Notes under the pieces: generated by a model
What the model was told of the DNA's origin: nothing
Databases searched by the model: none
Seen by the model: the letters and a program-made list of their open reading frames with translations, nothing else
DNA from: Galaxea fascicularis
Lineage: Eukaryota; Cnidaria; Anthozoa; Scleractinia; Euphylliidae
Assembly (NCBI GenBank): GCA_948470475.1
Contig: OX419345.1
Location: 7,793,090-7,857,089, forward strand
DNA length: 64,000 bases
Reading direction: 5' to 3'
Part shown: one piece after another, positions 24,701 to 31,842 of the stretch
How the letters are laid out: each line of letters starts with the position of its first letter
How positions within the stretch are numbered: position 1 is the stretch's first letter
Translations under genes and position numbers: made by a program

Positions 24701-27700
24701 ATTGTATGCGAGGTGGACCTGTTTTAGGAGGAGATAACCTCCTGGCAATTGCTCCGACTCGCCCAGAGTTGTTTGACTAAACAAAGAAACAATAATAAGT
24801 GGCCACTAATTTAGATACAAGATGAAAGCCAATGAATAGTCAAGATATCATTACTATCAAAGCTGCAGGTGGGCAACAGTTGGCTGCATCCTACCCTTAA
24901 AAAAGTGGTTCAGACTCACCAATGTGACATATCTAAGTGCATCATGATCTATGGTGTCCCAATGGAAAGGGCCGAAATAGATTTCAACCAAACCGACTTG
25001 AGATCAGACCTCAAATCCTGGCCTCAATTCGATAACAGATCGATTCAAATTGTTATGTATGAACGGCCACTAATTTAGTGGCGTACTAAAAATGATCACA
25101 ACCAAAGAATAAGGATATTTAAAAAAGGCTATAAACGTAAGATGTACAACAATAAGCTTGTGACTCTCAAAAAATTCTGTAAATTAAACATGGCAACGTT
25201 ACCAGGCAACATTTTGGAAACTTCACCAGGTTTGTTTCTGTGTGTTTTAGTATACTTACTTGTAAGAGTTATGAATCAGCGGGGCTCTTGGTGCCTCCCT
25301 TCCCGGGATAAATGAAACGGTGTTAAGGGGATTTGAATTTATTTTGTACGAGGCTGCGTTTAAAAGCATTTTTGTGAAACAAACCATTTCCTTCCGCCTG
25401 ACGAATTCTTCAGCGAGCTTAATGAGCATATCTTGAGCATGAGATCTTTGGCGTGATTCGACTTCATTACACCATGTATCAGTGAACACGAGATATGTAC
25501 GTATCTTCAAGCACAAAACACATCTCCAGACACCCTGTTAAGGAAAAAAGCAAAGGTATGATGTACGTTCTGCAACACTGCTGGTCGCATTCATTCCCAA
25601 AATGAATCCAAACGCATTTACATTATTTTAAAATTCAAGAAAGATCACAAGTTTCTCAAAACAAAACAAAAAGAAAAGAAAAAAAAATTGCTTGCACCAC
25701 CGCGCTCTCTTATTAATGGCCTCGACATGGTATCTGTTCCACGGAAAATCATTACATATAATTCTGATATAATTCTATTGTAGTAAGCATGTTCTTAGCA
25801 GTGATCATGAGAACGAACTTGAAGTGTCAGCTATTGGAGCAGTGGTAAGTATAGAAATAGCTAATTGTATCTTTTGTCCTCTCAGCATATTGTGATACCT
25901 TGTTTGAGACCGTTTATGCGGCACCGAGATGACAGCATTCTGTTGAGATCGACTATTCGTATTTCATCACGAAACGCTTTCTTCCTGTTCTTAGGAGTCA
26001 GGCAGTTAGCGCTTTGGCATAATTGACTTAAGGTCCTTAAGAAATGAAATGACTGAAACGAATATACTAAAAAAGATTTAATCAATCGGCTTACTCACTA
26101 ACCGATAACGAGCCTGACCAGCAGACTTTTTACTCAAGACACGTGAAAAGTGGGGCAAAAGGATCGTCTCCCAGAATGCCGCGACCCATCAGGGAACGTT
26201 TTAAATACACCGGCGGTAAATTTGAAATATCCTCCGAGAAAAGAGAGCGGAACAAAACGTCAACTTGCGCCTACGTTTTTCTGTTTTACATACAAACTAC
26301 TTGCGGTAGCCATTTGTCAGCATATGGCTTTTGTAGAAGAGTGTTCAATAAACGAACTTTTCCCCAAATGTTTCCTTTTTTAGGGTTTCTATAACCATTT
26401 ATCGGAGATGATATGTAAGGTGCCTAGATTTGAGGCCTTTTTGTATGAAAGCTGATCTTTAGGTGGAATAATGCGATGAACTATCCGCGAAAGTTCACCG
26501 GCTGTCAGCATATGGAAAAGTTACTCCTATCTTTCATGCTTTCATGTCCGTGTAAACTCACACCTCTTTTGTTACGTCTTAGTTCTTAAAAGCCAATCTT
26601 TTTTGTGCAGGTTTTCATTCCGCCTCGTTGTTCATGGTTGTCAGGTTGTCCGGCTTCATGTTTTTTCGCTGCTCGCAGTTGTTTTGTGTCGTACGTAGAG
26701 TCACCGATAAAGTACGTTTGTATTTTAGCCGCATCTTTCCTGTATTGTTCCAAGCTTTTTGTCTCTTTTTCTTAATATATGAACGTTGTCTGGCTTCATG
26801 TTTTTTCGCGGCTCGCAGTTGTTTTGTGTCGTACGTAGAGTCACCGATAAGGTACGTTTGTATTTTAGCCGCATCTTTCCTGTACTGTTCCAAGCTTTTT
26901 GTCTCTTTTCCTTAATATATTTTATGTAATTTTTTCCTTTGTAAGAACCGTTTCGGGACGGAGTTTTGTTCATACCGTACGAGATTAGTGTCAAGGCGAC
27001 AAAACGTAGAGCGCTGAGTTGTGCTGCAGCGGCTAAACCAAAACTAATAATCGCGAGTTGCACGCGCGCATTTTCCCGCGCTTGGCTCCGGTTGCATGTA
27101 ATCAGTGTAATTACTTCAAATTGTTTTTAGCTCATTGAGCTGTCTTCATCTCTTGTGATTGGTCAGAGCAATTATTGCTTTGGGTTTGGTTTTATGACAA
27201 TTAATTGAAAACCACTCGACACTGAAAGAGATAATAAGTATACGCAATATTTCTTACCTGATCTTTTTTGCCGCATCTGGGGCACGCTTTTTTTCTGCAC
27301 TTTACACAGAGCAGACCAGCTGTAGACGCTACTTTTACGTTAAAGCAGATATTGCAGGACTGTGAAATGGCCTTTCGAGACAAACCACGAGATCTCTGAG
27401 TAATTTGGCCTTTAATGTCTTCTATTTCCTGCTCAAGATTCCTTGATTCAAACAAGAATTAAAACGAAACGCGGTTTATCTTAGGCAGTTTTGTCACCCC
27501 TCGGCAAATCTCGTTAACAAATTAACGAGCTAGAACTATGCTTCTCATACTTTTAAATATATAAAACATTGAAAATTTAATAAAATCATGTTCTATTTAG
27601 CATCAGCACCCAAACTTTGAACAAATACTTGCGAGTATTGAACAAGTTTGCATTTTGTCGTGCTGCTTCTTAACTCACTCATTCTGATCAAATGTCGCGG

Positions 27701-28096
27701 TCAACTATCTGTTGATACGCCCACACTACGGTCAACTATCTGCCGATACGCCCAGGACAGTAACACTGGCCCTACAGCTTTAGCAGAGACTGAATCATAG
27801 CGTAACCATTCAGCATTTGCAATACATACCTTACCCAAGACAGAAATTGTCGGTACCTCCTTGGAATTGCATTGGAAATAGAATGTATCTTTTTTCTGTT
27901 ACGAAAAAGCCACTATTAAGAGCCGGACATACCTTTTCCTCTCAGCATTCAATTCATGTAGCAACCACTGCCTCTCAAAAATGTCCCTCAATCTTAACAA
28001 CTCTTCCTCTGTGAAAAGCGTGACGTCAATGTTACTTAGCAACGGCATGGAGTTTTCCTCTCGCATGTTCGCGCCATTTTGGTTGTTGCCGGATGC
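1..28096 (-). CDS. RIM: RIM-like active-zone scaffold gene (17 exons recognised, 3' end missing)
   Basis: RIM proteins organise the presynaptic active zone: the N-terminus binds Rab3/Rab27 and Munc13, the PDZ binds calcium-channel tails, and the C2 domains act in vesicle priming. Exons on the minus strand give, in order, a Rab-binding helix, a FYVE-type zinc finger with eight cysteines, an acidic linker, a PDZ split over three exons, a C2A split over four exons, and a Ser/Pro-rich linker. This order separates RIM from rabphilin (no PDZ) and synaptotagmin-like proteins. The final C2B would lie left of base 1. Introns run from about 0.3 to 6.9 kb. Phases agree for exons 1-2-3, 5-6-7, 8-9-10 and 11 to 17; junctions 3/4, 4/5, 7/8 and 10/11 do not close by eye, so a small exon or alternative site may be missed there. 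Family call is by recognition, not by search. Confidence 0.88.
341..466 (-). CDS. RIM: RIM exon 17: linker with VPPSPG motif, last exon in window
   Basis: Continues exon 16 in phase as [20 protein letters not shown], then [20 protein letters not shown]. The acceptor is ACTTTTAG and the donor AAAGGA|GTAAGC, phase 2. The C2B exons expected next are not in the window. Confidence 0.72.
1738..1918 (-). CDS. RIM: RIM exon 16: linker with NSAPxTP and VPPSPG motifs
   Basis: Reads [20 protein letters not shown] then [20 protein letters not shown]. It carries both repeated linker motifs: NSAPxTP shared with exon 14 and VPPSPG shared with exon 17. Acceptor CTTGACAG and donor GG|GTAAGT are both strong, and the phase fits exon 17. 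Confidence 0.75.
2074..2213. repeat. Foldback element in RIM intron 15
   Basis: Two inverted arms of about 57 bases (left 2,075-2,131, right 2,156-2,212) around a 24-base loop. The arms contain GTGGTATAGCTTGGAGTATC and its near-complement GATATTCCAAGGTATACCAC. Confidence 0.8.
3061..3161 (-). CDS. RIM: RIM exon 15 (probable): basic linker
   Basis: After a strong acceptor (CCTTTTAG) the frame reads [20 protein letters not shown], then [13 protein letters not shown]. The donor AAT|GTACTG is weak but is the one that puts exons 14, 15 and 16 all in phase. Without it the frame would soon stop. No domain is recognised. Confidence 0.55.
3221..3290. repeat. Degraded relative of the 11,330 foldback element
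   Basis: TTCTAATAATTTCC...TCTAAAAGCTTG...GACAAAATGCGC matches the arms of the element at 11,330-11,487 with the centre deleted. It lies about 60 bases upstream of RIM exon 15. Confidence 0.5.
3380..3510. repeat. Repeat with multiple CGCAACAT words
   Basis: The block GGCCAAACG...CGCAACAT occurs twice (from about 3,388 and 3,464), with GCAACAT repeated in both orientations between. It looks like a short non-autonomous element; its ends are unclear. Confidence 0.45.
4024..4261 (-). CDS. RIM: RIM exon 14: linker with NSAPxTP motif
   Basis: Joins exon 13 in phase and reads [34 protein letters not shown], then an acidic and Lys-rich end ([16 protein letters not shown]). The NSAPxTP...E(D/N)L pattern recurs in exon 16. 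The acceptor is TTTTACAG; the donor TTC|GTTAGT is acceptable and fits exon 15. Confidence 0.75.
4590..4824. repeat. MITE with 49-bp terminal inverted repeats
   Basis: Left end GGGAGCTTAAGCACGCGCGT...GGCAACCGGAAGTGA, right end its near-perfect complement finishing ACGCGCGTGCTTAAGCTCCC. About 235 bases, within RIM intron 13. No coding capacity. Confidence 0.85.
5310..5345. repeat. Short tandem repeat, 12-bp unit
   Basis: TGCCTGGTTTTG-type unit repeated three to four times. Confidence 0.75.
5562..5707. repeat. MITE with GGGACCGGATTCACGAAG ends
   Basis: Left arm GGACCGGATTCACGAAGCCC...CCTAAGT pairs with right arm ACTT...TTAGGAGCCCTTCATGAATC. It ends within about 20 bases of the RIM exon 13 donor. 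Confidence 0.75.
5728..5994 (-). CDS. RIM: RIM exon 13: linker after C2A
   Basis: Continues in frame from exon 12 as [20 protein letters not shown], then a basic and serine-rich stretch ([19 protein letters not shown]). No domain is recognised. The acceptor is TTTTGAAG and the donor ATCAG|GTGAGA, phase 1 at both ends, so it could be skipped without a frame change. Confidence 0.75.
6847..6997 (-). CDS. RIM: RIM exon 12: end of C2A and tail
   Basis: Encodes [20 protein letters not shown] then LTDHKD, matching ILIELETALLDDEPHWYKLQTHD at the end of RIM C2A. A His/Met/Ser-rich tail follows ([14 protein letters not shown]). The acceptor is ATTTTAG. The donor GATG|GTAACT leaves phase 1, in agreement with exon 13. 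Confidence 0.9.
7288..7348 (-). CDS. RIM: RIM exon 11: C2A calcium-loop-3 strand
   Basis: A 61-base exon found by looking for the missing C2 strand. It encodes [20 protein letters not shown], equivalent to LEITVWDQPRVQ...FLGE in RIM. The canonical Asp after Trp is Ser. The acceptor is CATGTAG and the donor GAGAG|GTACTA; the 3' phase 0 fits exon 12 exactly, giving FLGE-VLVEL. Confidence 0.85.
7982..8075 (-). CDS. RIM: RIM exon 10: middle of C2A
   Basis: Encodes [20 protein letters not shown] then [11 protein letters not shown], matching the KTVKKTLEPKWNQTFVY strand pair of RIM C2A. The acceptor CTGTTCAG joins exon 9 in phase; the donor GATGAG|GTACGT ends in phase 0. The next C2 exon seems to need phase 2, the one unexplained break in this domain. 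Confidence 0.87.
8665..8847. repeat. MITE with ACCCACGTTCACCCGA ends
   Basis: Left AAATACCCACGTTCACCCGA, right TCGGGTGAATGTGGACCTT, about 180 bases apart. In RIM intron 9. Confidence 0.55.
8923..9059 (-). CDS. RIM: RIM exon 9: first half of C2A
   Basis: Encodes [20 protein letters not shown], then [20 protein letters not shown]. This matches the RIM C2A start (VKLWYDKVGHQLIVNVLQA). The canonical second Asp of calcium loop 1 (SDPY) is Asn here (LPNPY). The acceptor GTTGTAG and donor AGAGA|GTAAGA are good, and the phase fits exon 10. Confidence 0.9.
9549..9603. repeat. Short perfect hairpin
   Basis: GGCATTTGTATTACTTTATC and its complement GATAAAGTAATATAAATGCC separated by about 14 bases. In RIM intron 8. 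Confidence 0.75.
10763..11325. mobile_element. TTAA-flanked non-autonomous DNA element (563 bp)
   Basis: Perfect 24-base inverted ends; the left begins TTAATATCATGGGTGACAAA and the right is its exact complement ending TTAA. TTAA at both ends matches the target preference of piggyBac-type transposons. No open frame of note inside. It abuts another foldback element at 11,330. Confidence 0.75.
11330..11487. repeat. Near-perfect foldback element
   Basis: Two arms of about 77 bases (GTAATCAAATGG...AATTTCCCTCG and its complement) separated by only a few bases (TAAA). It lies directly against the TTAA element. Confidence 0.88.
12201..12385. repeat. Foldback element
   Basis: Left arm CATTTCCGAAGTACCTCAGG...CATATGCAAATCAATTTTC pairs with right arm GAAAATTGATTTGCATATG...CCTAAGGTAATTCGGAAATG. 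Arms about 85 bases, loop short. RIM intron 8. Confidence 0.88.
13128..13197. repeat. Hairpin element
   Basis: GATTTTTTTAAGTTTCACTG...TGTATCA pairs with TGATACACAGTTCAGCGAAA...AAAATC. About 32-base arms; about 120 bases upstream of RIM exon 8 (transcript sense: 3' of it). Confidence 0.8.
13319..13386 (-). CDS. RIM: RIM exon 8 (probable): PDZ-C2A linker
   Basis: A short open segment between a strong acceptor (GGTTTTCAG) and donor (GAG|GTAAGC) reading [20 protein letters not shown]. Its 3' phase is 0, which fits exon 9 and runs on into the first C2A strand. Its 5' phase does not match exon 7, so a small exon may lie between. There is no recognisable domain here. Confidence 0.5.
14405..14525 (-). 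CDS. RIM: RIM exon 7: C-terminal half of PDZ
   Basis: Encodes [20 protein letters not shown], then [22 protein letters not shown] is the RIM signature (GDEVLEWNG), followed by helix 2 and the last strand. The acceptor is TTGTTCAAG and the donor TTGAG|GTAAAC. The phase fits exon 6; it ends in phase 2, which does not meet exon 8 directly. Confidence 0.9.
14805..14879. repeat. Perfect-arm hairpin
   Basis: AGTCTCCTTCGCAGCCGTCT...TCACG and its complement CGTGACGAGCC...GCTGCGAAGGAGACT with a tiny loop. RIM intron 6, between the two PDZ exons. Confidence 0.88.
15076..15104. repeat. Homopolymer G tract
   Basis: A run of G interrupted by one C (about 25 bases). Copy number in assemblies of such tracts is often unreliable. 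Confidence 0.9.
15273..15386 (-). CDS. RIM: RIM exon 6: PDZ core with carboxylate-binding loop
   Basis: Encodes [17 protein letters not shown], then [22 protein letters not shown] sits where the GLGF-type loop binds the ligand C-terminus, and KVIGG matches the RIM KVVGGK block. The GSTAE turn matches GSLAD of vertebrate RIM. Acceptor GCATTGCAG and donor AAAAG|GTTAGT are both good; phases fit exons 5 and 7. The loop before GDHILEWN is about two residues shorter than in vertebrates. Confidence 0.9.
16817..17005. repeat. Long foldback element
   Basis: Arms of about 80 bases: AATGGACAATGTCTAG...GTGCGTCCATCC pairs with GGATGGACGCACGCTAGACA. The loop contains AGAGATGCTC and GAGCATCTCT as a further internal stem. 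Confidence 0.87.
20479..20960. repeat. Diverged tandem duplication, period about 229 bp
   Basis: CAGTCTAACACATCTTCAGG begins at 20,481 and 20,710; both copies continue through ATCGCACAGCGTT, GTTAATCCACTGACTTG, GCTTCGGACTAGAAATTT and TTTCACCACAGCT. The second copy carries an extra stretch of about 60 bases near 20,825-20,875. Confidence 0.85.
21188..21224. repeat. (CT)n microsatellite
   Basis: About 18 CT units. Confidence 0.95.
21359..21598. repeat. MITE with GGCATCAGGAGCCCAT ends, copy 1
   Basis: Left ATGGCATCAGGAGCCCATCA, right GAATGGGCTCCTGGTGGCAT. The interior has its own stem (TCTTTTGTTCTAAG and CTTTAGAACAAAAGA). A related copy lies at 31,954-32,170. Confidence 0.78.
21696..21740. repeat. 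(AAT)n(GAT)n microsatellite
   Basis: About ten AAT units followed by about five GAT units, directly upstream of a tRNA-like sequence. Confidence 0.93.
21774..21870 (+). mobile_element. tRNA-derived SINE or tRNA-like relic
   Basis: GTTAGCTCAATTGATAAAGC resembles a pol III box A / D-arm, and GGTTGGACTTCCGGTC resembles box B / T-arm, spaced as in a tRNA. The acceptor stem does not close and the box B differs from GGTTCGANTCC, so it is not an intact tRNA. The following tail has a GCCTGA...AGGCTC stem, as in some tRNA-derived SINEs. Confidence 0.6.
22023..22259. repeat. MITE with GGGCCCGGTTGTTCGAAAG ends, copy 1
   Basis: Terminal inverted repeat GGGCCCGGTTGTTCGAAAGC...GATTAAC at the left, its complement ending AACAACCGGGCCC at the right. 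A full reverse-oriented copy is at 56,314 and a fragment at 48,268. It ends 74 bases from RIM exon 5. Confidence 0.88.
22333..22428 (-). CDS. RIM: RIM exon 5: lead-in and first strand of PDZ
   Basis: Encodes [20 protein letters not shown], matching the IGRVILNK-type strand that begins the RIM PDZ. The donor TCAG|GTAGGT leaves phase 1, which joins exon 6 exactly to give GSEFGIKV. The acceptor is uncertain: ATTGCAG at 22,429 is the clearest site, but its phase does not match exon 4. Confidence 0.72.
22777..23145. repeat. Imperfect foldback element
   Basis: Left arm ACATCAAAAGTTTATAT, GCGGTGGAAATATTGATTTTC and CTACCTCCACTCTGCTGTTT pairs with right arm AACAGTAGAGTGAAGGCAGG, GAAAATCATTATTTCCACCG and ATAAACTTTTGATGT. 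About 365 bases. RIM intron 4, just downstream of the THAP exon. Confidence 0.72.
23370..23720 (-). CDS. THAP-domain protein, first exon, nested in RIM intron 4
   Basis: THAP domains are C2CH zinc-coordinating DNA-binding modules found in transcription factors and transposon-derived genes. The 117-residue frame has MYRVP at 21-25, W46 in RRRLW, the C66-x2-H69 pair in VCDQHF, and WVPTLNLG with P88 at the end of the domain, then a charged Arg/Glu tail. The first zinc Cys, normally near residue 5, appears to be Leu ([10 protein letters not shown]); Cys9 is present. After the domain, GAAAG|GTGAAA could be a donor, so more exons may follow, though none was recognised. It lies on the same strand as RIM between exons 4 and 5 and has its own GC-richer upstream region. 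Confidence 0.72.
23730..23930 (-). promoter_or_regulatory. Probable promoter of the THAP gene
   Basis: Upstream of the THAP ATG lies a cluster of motifs common in housekeeping-type animal promoters: a YY1-like CCGCCAT at about 23,791, an ETS-like ACCGGAAGT at about 23,845, an E-box CACGTG at 23,854 and a perfect CRE, TGACGTCA, at 23,914. The segment is richer in GC than its surroundings. Motif matching by eye only; no transcription start is defined. Confidence 0.35.
24421..24776 (-). CDS. RIM: RIM exon 4: acidic, serine-rich linker
   Basis: An open segment bounded by an acceptor (TTTGTTTAG before 24,776, or CCAG before 24,741) and a donor (AAAAGCAG|GTTGGT). It encodes a Pro/Arg-rich start ([12 protein letters not shown]), a run of Asp/Glu ([16 protein letters not shown]) and a Ser-rich acidic stretch ending LPKS. 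Only the 24,741 acceptor matches the phase of exon 3. RIM linkers are poorly conserved, so placement rests on strand, splice sites and position between finger and PDZ. Confidence 0.62.
25260..25534 (-). CDS. RIM: RIM exon 3: end of zinc finger and following linker
   Basis: Opens [17 protein letters not shown], equivalent to the VMWVCNLCRKQQE block that ends the finger in animal RIMs, and supplies the fourth CxxC pair. A charged helical stretch follows (about 60 residues, with [12 protein letters not shown]), then a linker ending HNSYK. The acceptor TTAACAG gives phase 0, in agreement with exon 2. The donor is AA|GTAAGT, phase 2. Confidence 0.85.
26646..26925. repeat. Tandem duplication, 140-bp unit
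   Basis: TTGTCCGGCTTCATGTTTTT...GTCTCTTTTTCTTAATATAT is followed immediately by a nearly identical unit beginning TTGTCTGGCTTCATG at 26,786. Differences are few, so it is recent. Because 140 is not a multiple of 3, the frame changes between units. RIM intron 2. Confidence 0.9.
26926..27257. other. RIM intron 2, proximal part
   Basis: No exon recognised. GC-richer around 27,060-27,090 (CGCGCGCATTTTCCCGCG); otherwise AT-rich. It could hold regulatory sequence, but nothing specific stands out. Confidence 0.4.
27258..27441 (-). CDS. RIM: RIM exon 2: second Rab-binding helix and most of the FYVE-type zinc finger
   Basis: Starts [19 protein letters not shown], then the cysteine pairs CNIC, CVKC and CPRC. 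In RIM the two helices flank this zinc finger and together clamp the Rab GTPase. The acceptor follows TCAAG at 27,442 and the donor is CAG|GTAAGA. The phase fits exon 1 and ends at 0. The fourth cysteine pair is on the next exon, as expected for the C4-C4 fold. Confidence 0.88.
27933..28096 (-). CDS. RIM: RIM exon 1: N-terminus and first Rab-binding helix
   Basis: The reading frame contains [16 protein letters not shown], matching the acidic TEEE start of the Rab-binding helix in RIM and rabphilin. An ATG at 28,066 ([10 protein letters not shown]) is the likeliest start, because a stop lies in frame a few codons upstream of 28,102. Alternatively a TTGCAG acceptor at 28,097 could make this a second exon. 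The donor after 27,933 reads AAAAG|GTATGT and leaves phase 2, which joins exon 2 exactly (ERKR then NLEQ). Confidence 0.8.
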
Positions 28097-28102
28097 CTGC
28101 AA

Positions 28103-31100
28103 CTTGATTTAAAGTTCTCGTATAAGAAATTGAAAATAATGAAAAGTGTTTCTTATTAGACTAGTTTTCACAAGACTGGTCACTAGTTTCTCTTGCTTTG
28201 CTTCACCAAGGTCTATGATTGGGTACAAATTTGACCCTTTAAATCCCCATACGTTTATTCAGGTTTGTTGCCTCGATTGGAGTCTCCGGCATTACTTTGG
28301 TTCACGCTAAACCAATAATCAGAAGTGACTTGTTCAGTTGTATACGCTTTTGTCGTCAACAAGTTATTTTTAAGTTCTGTATTCCTTAGTTGTTTCTGTT
28401 TGGCTTAGTAAATCAAAAACCTTTATTGCCGATTACGTATTTGGCTTATATTTTACAGCACTTTTAAGCAACGTTTTATATTACATTAATCCATTCTTAT
28501 TAGAAACAAAACCTAAGTAGATGCACGTGGTCTCAATTATCCAGTATAGGCGAAAACTAGCAAAATCATGAACATAAATTAATTCAAGCAAGAACTAGAG
28601 TTCACACAACGTTTAATTTTTCATTGAGATAAATATATAACTCTTCAATGTGTAAACCATCACCGTCTTGAAAACTGTATTTAATCATGATTTTCAAATT
28701 GGAATTCCAAGAAGTAAAATAGTACTAAATGAAAATACCATAAATGACAGTTGTAGTGGAAATTTACGGAAGAGCTCTTTCATTCGCCAGAGAAGGGTTG
28801 TTAAATTCGAATAGTCATCAAACCACATATGGCTCATGGATTTGACATCGAACTCGGACCACATTTGTGGTAGCCCAGAGTTGTCATCACCTTGTCATTT
28901 GTTTTGCCCTTGATATATTGTTGTGGTTTGCTTTCAATATTTTGTCTGTGAAAGTTGCACTCACATTAATTTTTCAGTTTTATGTTTTCCTTATCCCAGG
29001 CAAGACCGAAGTGGGACGCCAGTTTTGCCACCATCACACACACATGTAGTATAGCAATTATTTTCTACTTTTGTTTACATTTTGTCTCTGAGAGGCAAGT
29101 TTTTCCGCCTAACTGAAATGCACATTAAACCGGAAAATAGTTCAATAACGTTTCATTTTTCTTTGCGGAAATGTTCGAAAAAGTAGCACATTCCCATTTA
29201 GATATCCTTTCTCAGGCTTAGCGCAAAAAGGCAAAATGTGAAGATATTTTGATAAATTTCAGAGGGGGCCTTTATATTACATGTCAGCTCTTTCTGCGTT
29301 TTCCTTGGGTTAATTCTAGTACGAAAAAGCGAATTCAAAACGCTTTGGTACCGGTTACGGGACATTGGATTATCTATATTCACATCTTTAATTTACTACA
29401 TTTTCTGTAGCAAATGCCAGTGAAGTTGGCAAACGTGGGTAATTAAAATTGAAACGTCCAAATACCTAATCCTGTCAGAGGAAAGCATTATTTAATTAGC
29501 GAGTGGCGGGAGCTTCAAGCAAAAAAAGCAAAAAAAAAGCAAAAAAAAAGTTCGTTACCTTAAAATGCCTTGTCACGCGCGCCCACATTTCTTTAAAAAA
29601 AAGAAATATATCTCAGTTCTTGATTTCTGCGGCGGAGAGAGCGCAGGTATGTAAAGTGAAGCTACATTTCCTGCAAACAAGGTATGGGGCAGAAAACAGC
29701 TTTTACAGTTGAAAACAAAGTAAACGTAAACGTTGTTTTTGAGTGAAATCTTTCAAATGTACATGAAGTCAGTTATTTGGTGACACGCCTTTAAGTGATG
29801 ACGTAGATGTGTATGCCTTGGCAAAATTATCTGTTTTGCAATTTTATGGACAAACAACCCGTCCGGCAATCAACATACTTTATTTGCTGTATGGGTGTGA
29901 ACGATAAGAAGTCAAAATATAATAGGCCGCCTTTGAAGCTAGCGGATCTCGTGCTCGGAACACTGCTGTTTGGTATGCGATGGATAAATAGGTCATTAAT
30001 GGTTGTAAATTAATTAATACACACAAATACTATTATTGAAAAGTCAATATCACATCAGAAATTCTGGCCATATGATTTTGTGCCTGTGAACTTTCTCAGG
30101 CTTTTCATTCTTTTGCCTTATATGTCACTAGACACCGACACGCATAAATATACACTTTCAGCCACTTAAACCTTTAATTCAGCTAGAGATTCTGTGACAG
30201 CTTAAGGAGGCTCGTAGGAGTTTTTTTTGACTGCTTAACAATGAAACCAATTATCCCTCTAAAAAACCGATTGTTGCTAAAATAACTGCTGGATTTATGG
30301 AACTAAAAGAGCACCTTCTATATTTATTTACATTTATGCAAAATTACGAGCTTTGTGGCTTAAATATCGCCGGTACAATCGTAGTCACGTGGGACGTTCA
30401 ATGTAAGTTAAATGTTTTTCTACGATCATAATTCTCTGAATAGAGAAAAAAAGTTTCATATTTCCTCAAAAAGCTTGAAAAAATGCGGAAATGAACAAAA
30501 CGAGCCTTTAAAAGTTTATCATGTTGCAATTTATTTGAAAACGCTCTTACAGATTTTTGTTTTAATTTGGCCTACAGGTTGTCGGACTAGAGTAGTTTAC
30601 GCTCTCAAAGTTTTGTTATGAAGCGTTACCGTTGCTGTGGTAACAGCTGTTGCTTGGAAACTGACGAGAAAAATAAACTTTGGTCATACGTCGAAAGATG
30701 TTGTAGTTTCAATGCAAGGAAATCGAAGCTTGTCCTCTTAAGAAACTTGACTTCAAAAAGTACACCCCCAAGCCAAAAAAAAAGAGGAAGAACTGCTACA
30801 AACCTCCTTCAATGAATGTTCCTGTAAAAGGACATGGAGAGGCTAGGAATATATTGTTAACCAACACCACATTTCTCCATACAGTATATGTGCTTGATAT
30901 AGAAAACAGGTCACGAGAATGCGTGAAATAATCACCAAAAGGGAATGTAGATGTAAGTTCTAATGTGGTTGTTCACATGCTTTAATGTGAACACAATTTC
31001 GCAGTGTTAAGTATGTACACGAGAACGCCTCTCGCAAGCGTCCGAAATAAGATTAATCCTTCCCTAGTTCAAGAGATAAGAACAGTTTACAATCAGAAAA

Positions 31101-31842
31101 ATGCACTAATTAAAATATCTAACGGAGAAATTCACCTGCTCGCGATGTTTGTCACCCTGGAAATACGCAGCATTTATGCTGAACCAACCAAAATCCGCAC
31201 CGTTTTGTGCCTGTAAGCTAAACCAACCAAATAAAGTGGCCCATTTTACCGTTGTGCCCCTGTTTGAACTGGCCTTTGAGCGGAAGCCAGTCTGGAGCTG
31301 GCCTTGTTTTGATTTCTCGTTTAAATGCAGACTAGTTACGATGAGAACAACATAATTTACGCGAGAGAGCAGTAAGGTCTGTACAAAAACAAGTTTACCG
31401 CCAGCCTCGTTTCCATTCATAGGCCAGGTCACTAGGCATGAAATTGCAAAATGGCCTTTTATCATTTCCGATCAAGTTTTTTCTGGCGGTTCATCTATCA
31501 TTTCTAGACCGAACGAATGCAAATAGAATTAAATTGCTCCTGCACAGTGTTGGCCTTTTTATAATAAGGCTCTCGCGCCCAGTACGCAGGGCTGAAGATC
31601 CAACGCCATGCGATTTAAAGCAATCATATATTATTTTGCTATAATTATACAAAGCAGTGAACAAAGGGGATAAATCATGTTACTTTTGACAACCAAAATT
31701 GATTGTTATGATCTCAATAAATAGATTAGCCCATTAGCCCATGAGCCCATTTTACAGTTGTGTGATGCATGACTGAGCATTTGAGTGGAACCTGGGCGAC
31801 TGACGATGACCTTCAGGCAAGGTTTGTCTCTCGTTTAAAAGT
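28103..31842. other. No gene recognised (upstream of RIM)
   Basis: AT-rich, with only short open stretches lacking splice-site or homology support. A poly-A/AGC-rich run lies at 29,520-29,560. The RIM promoter is probably at the low end of this interval, but no TATA or initiator element stands out. Confidence 0.5.

Noticed and set aside
30412..30815. Two plus-strand open frames, one Cys/Lys rich (KRYRCCGNSCCLETDEKNKL)
   Set aside because: Cysteine spacing matches no fold I know; no splice or homology support in an otherwise repeat-rich interval.
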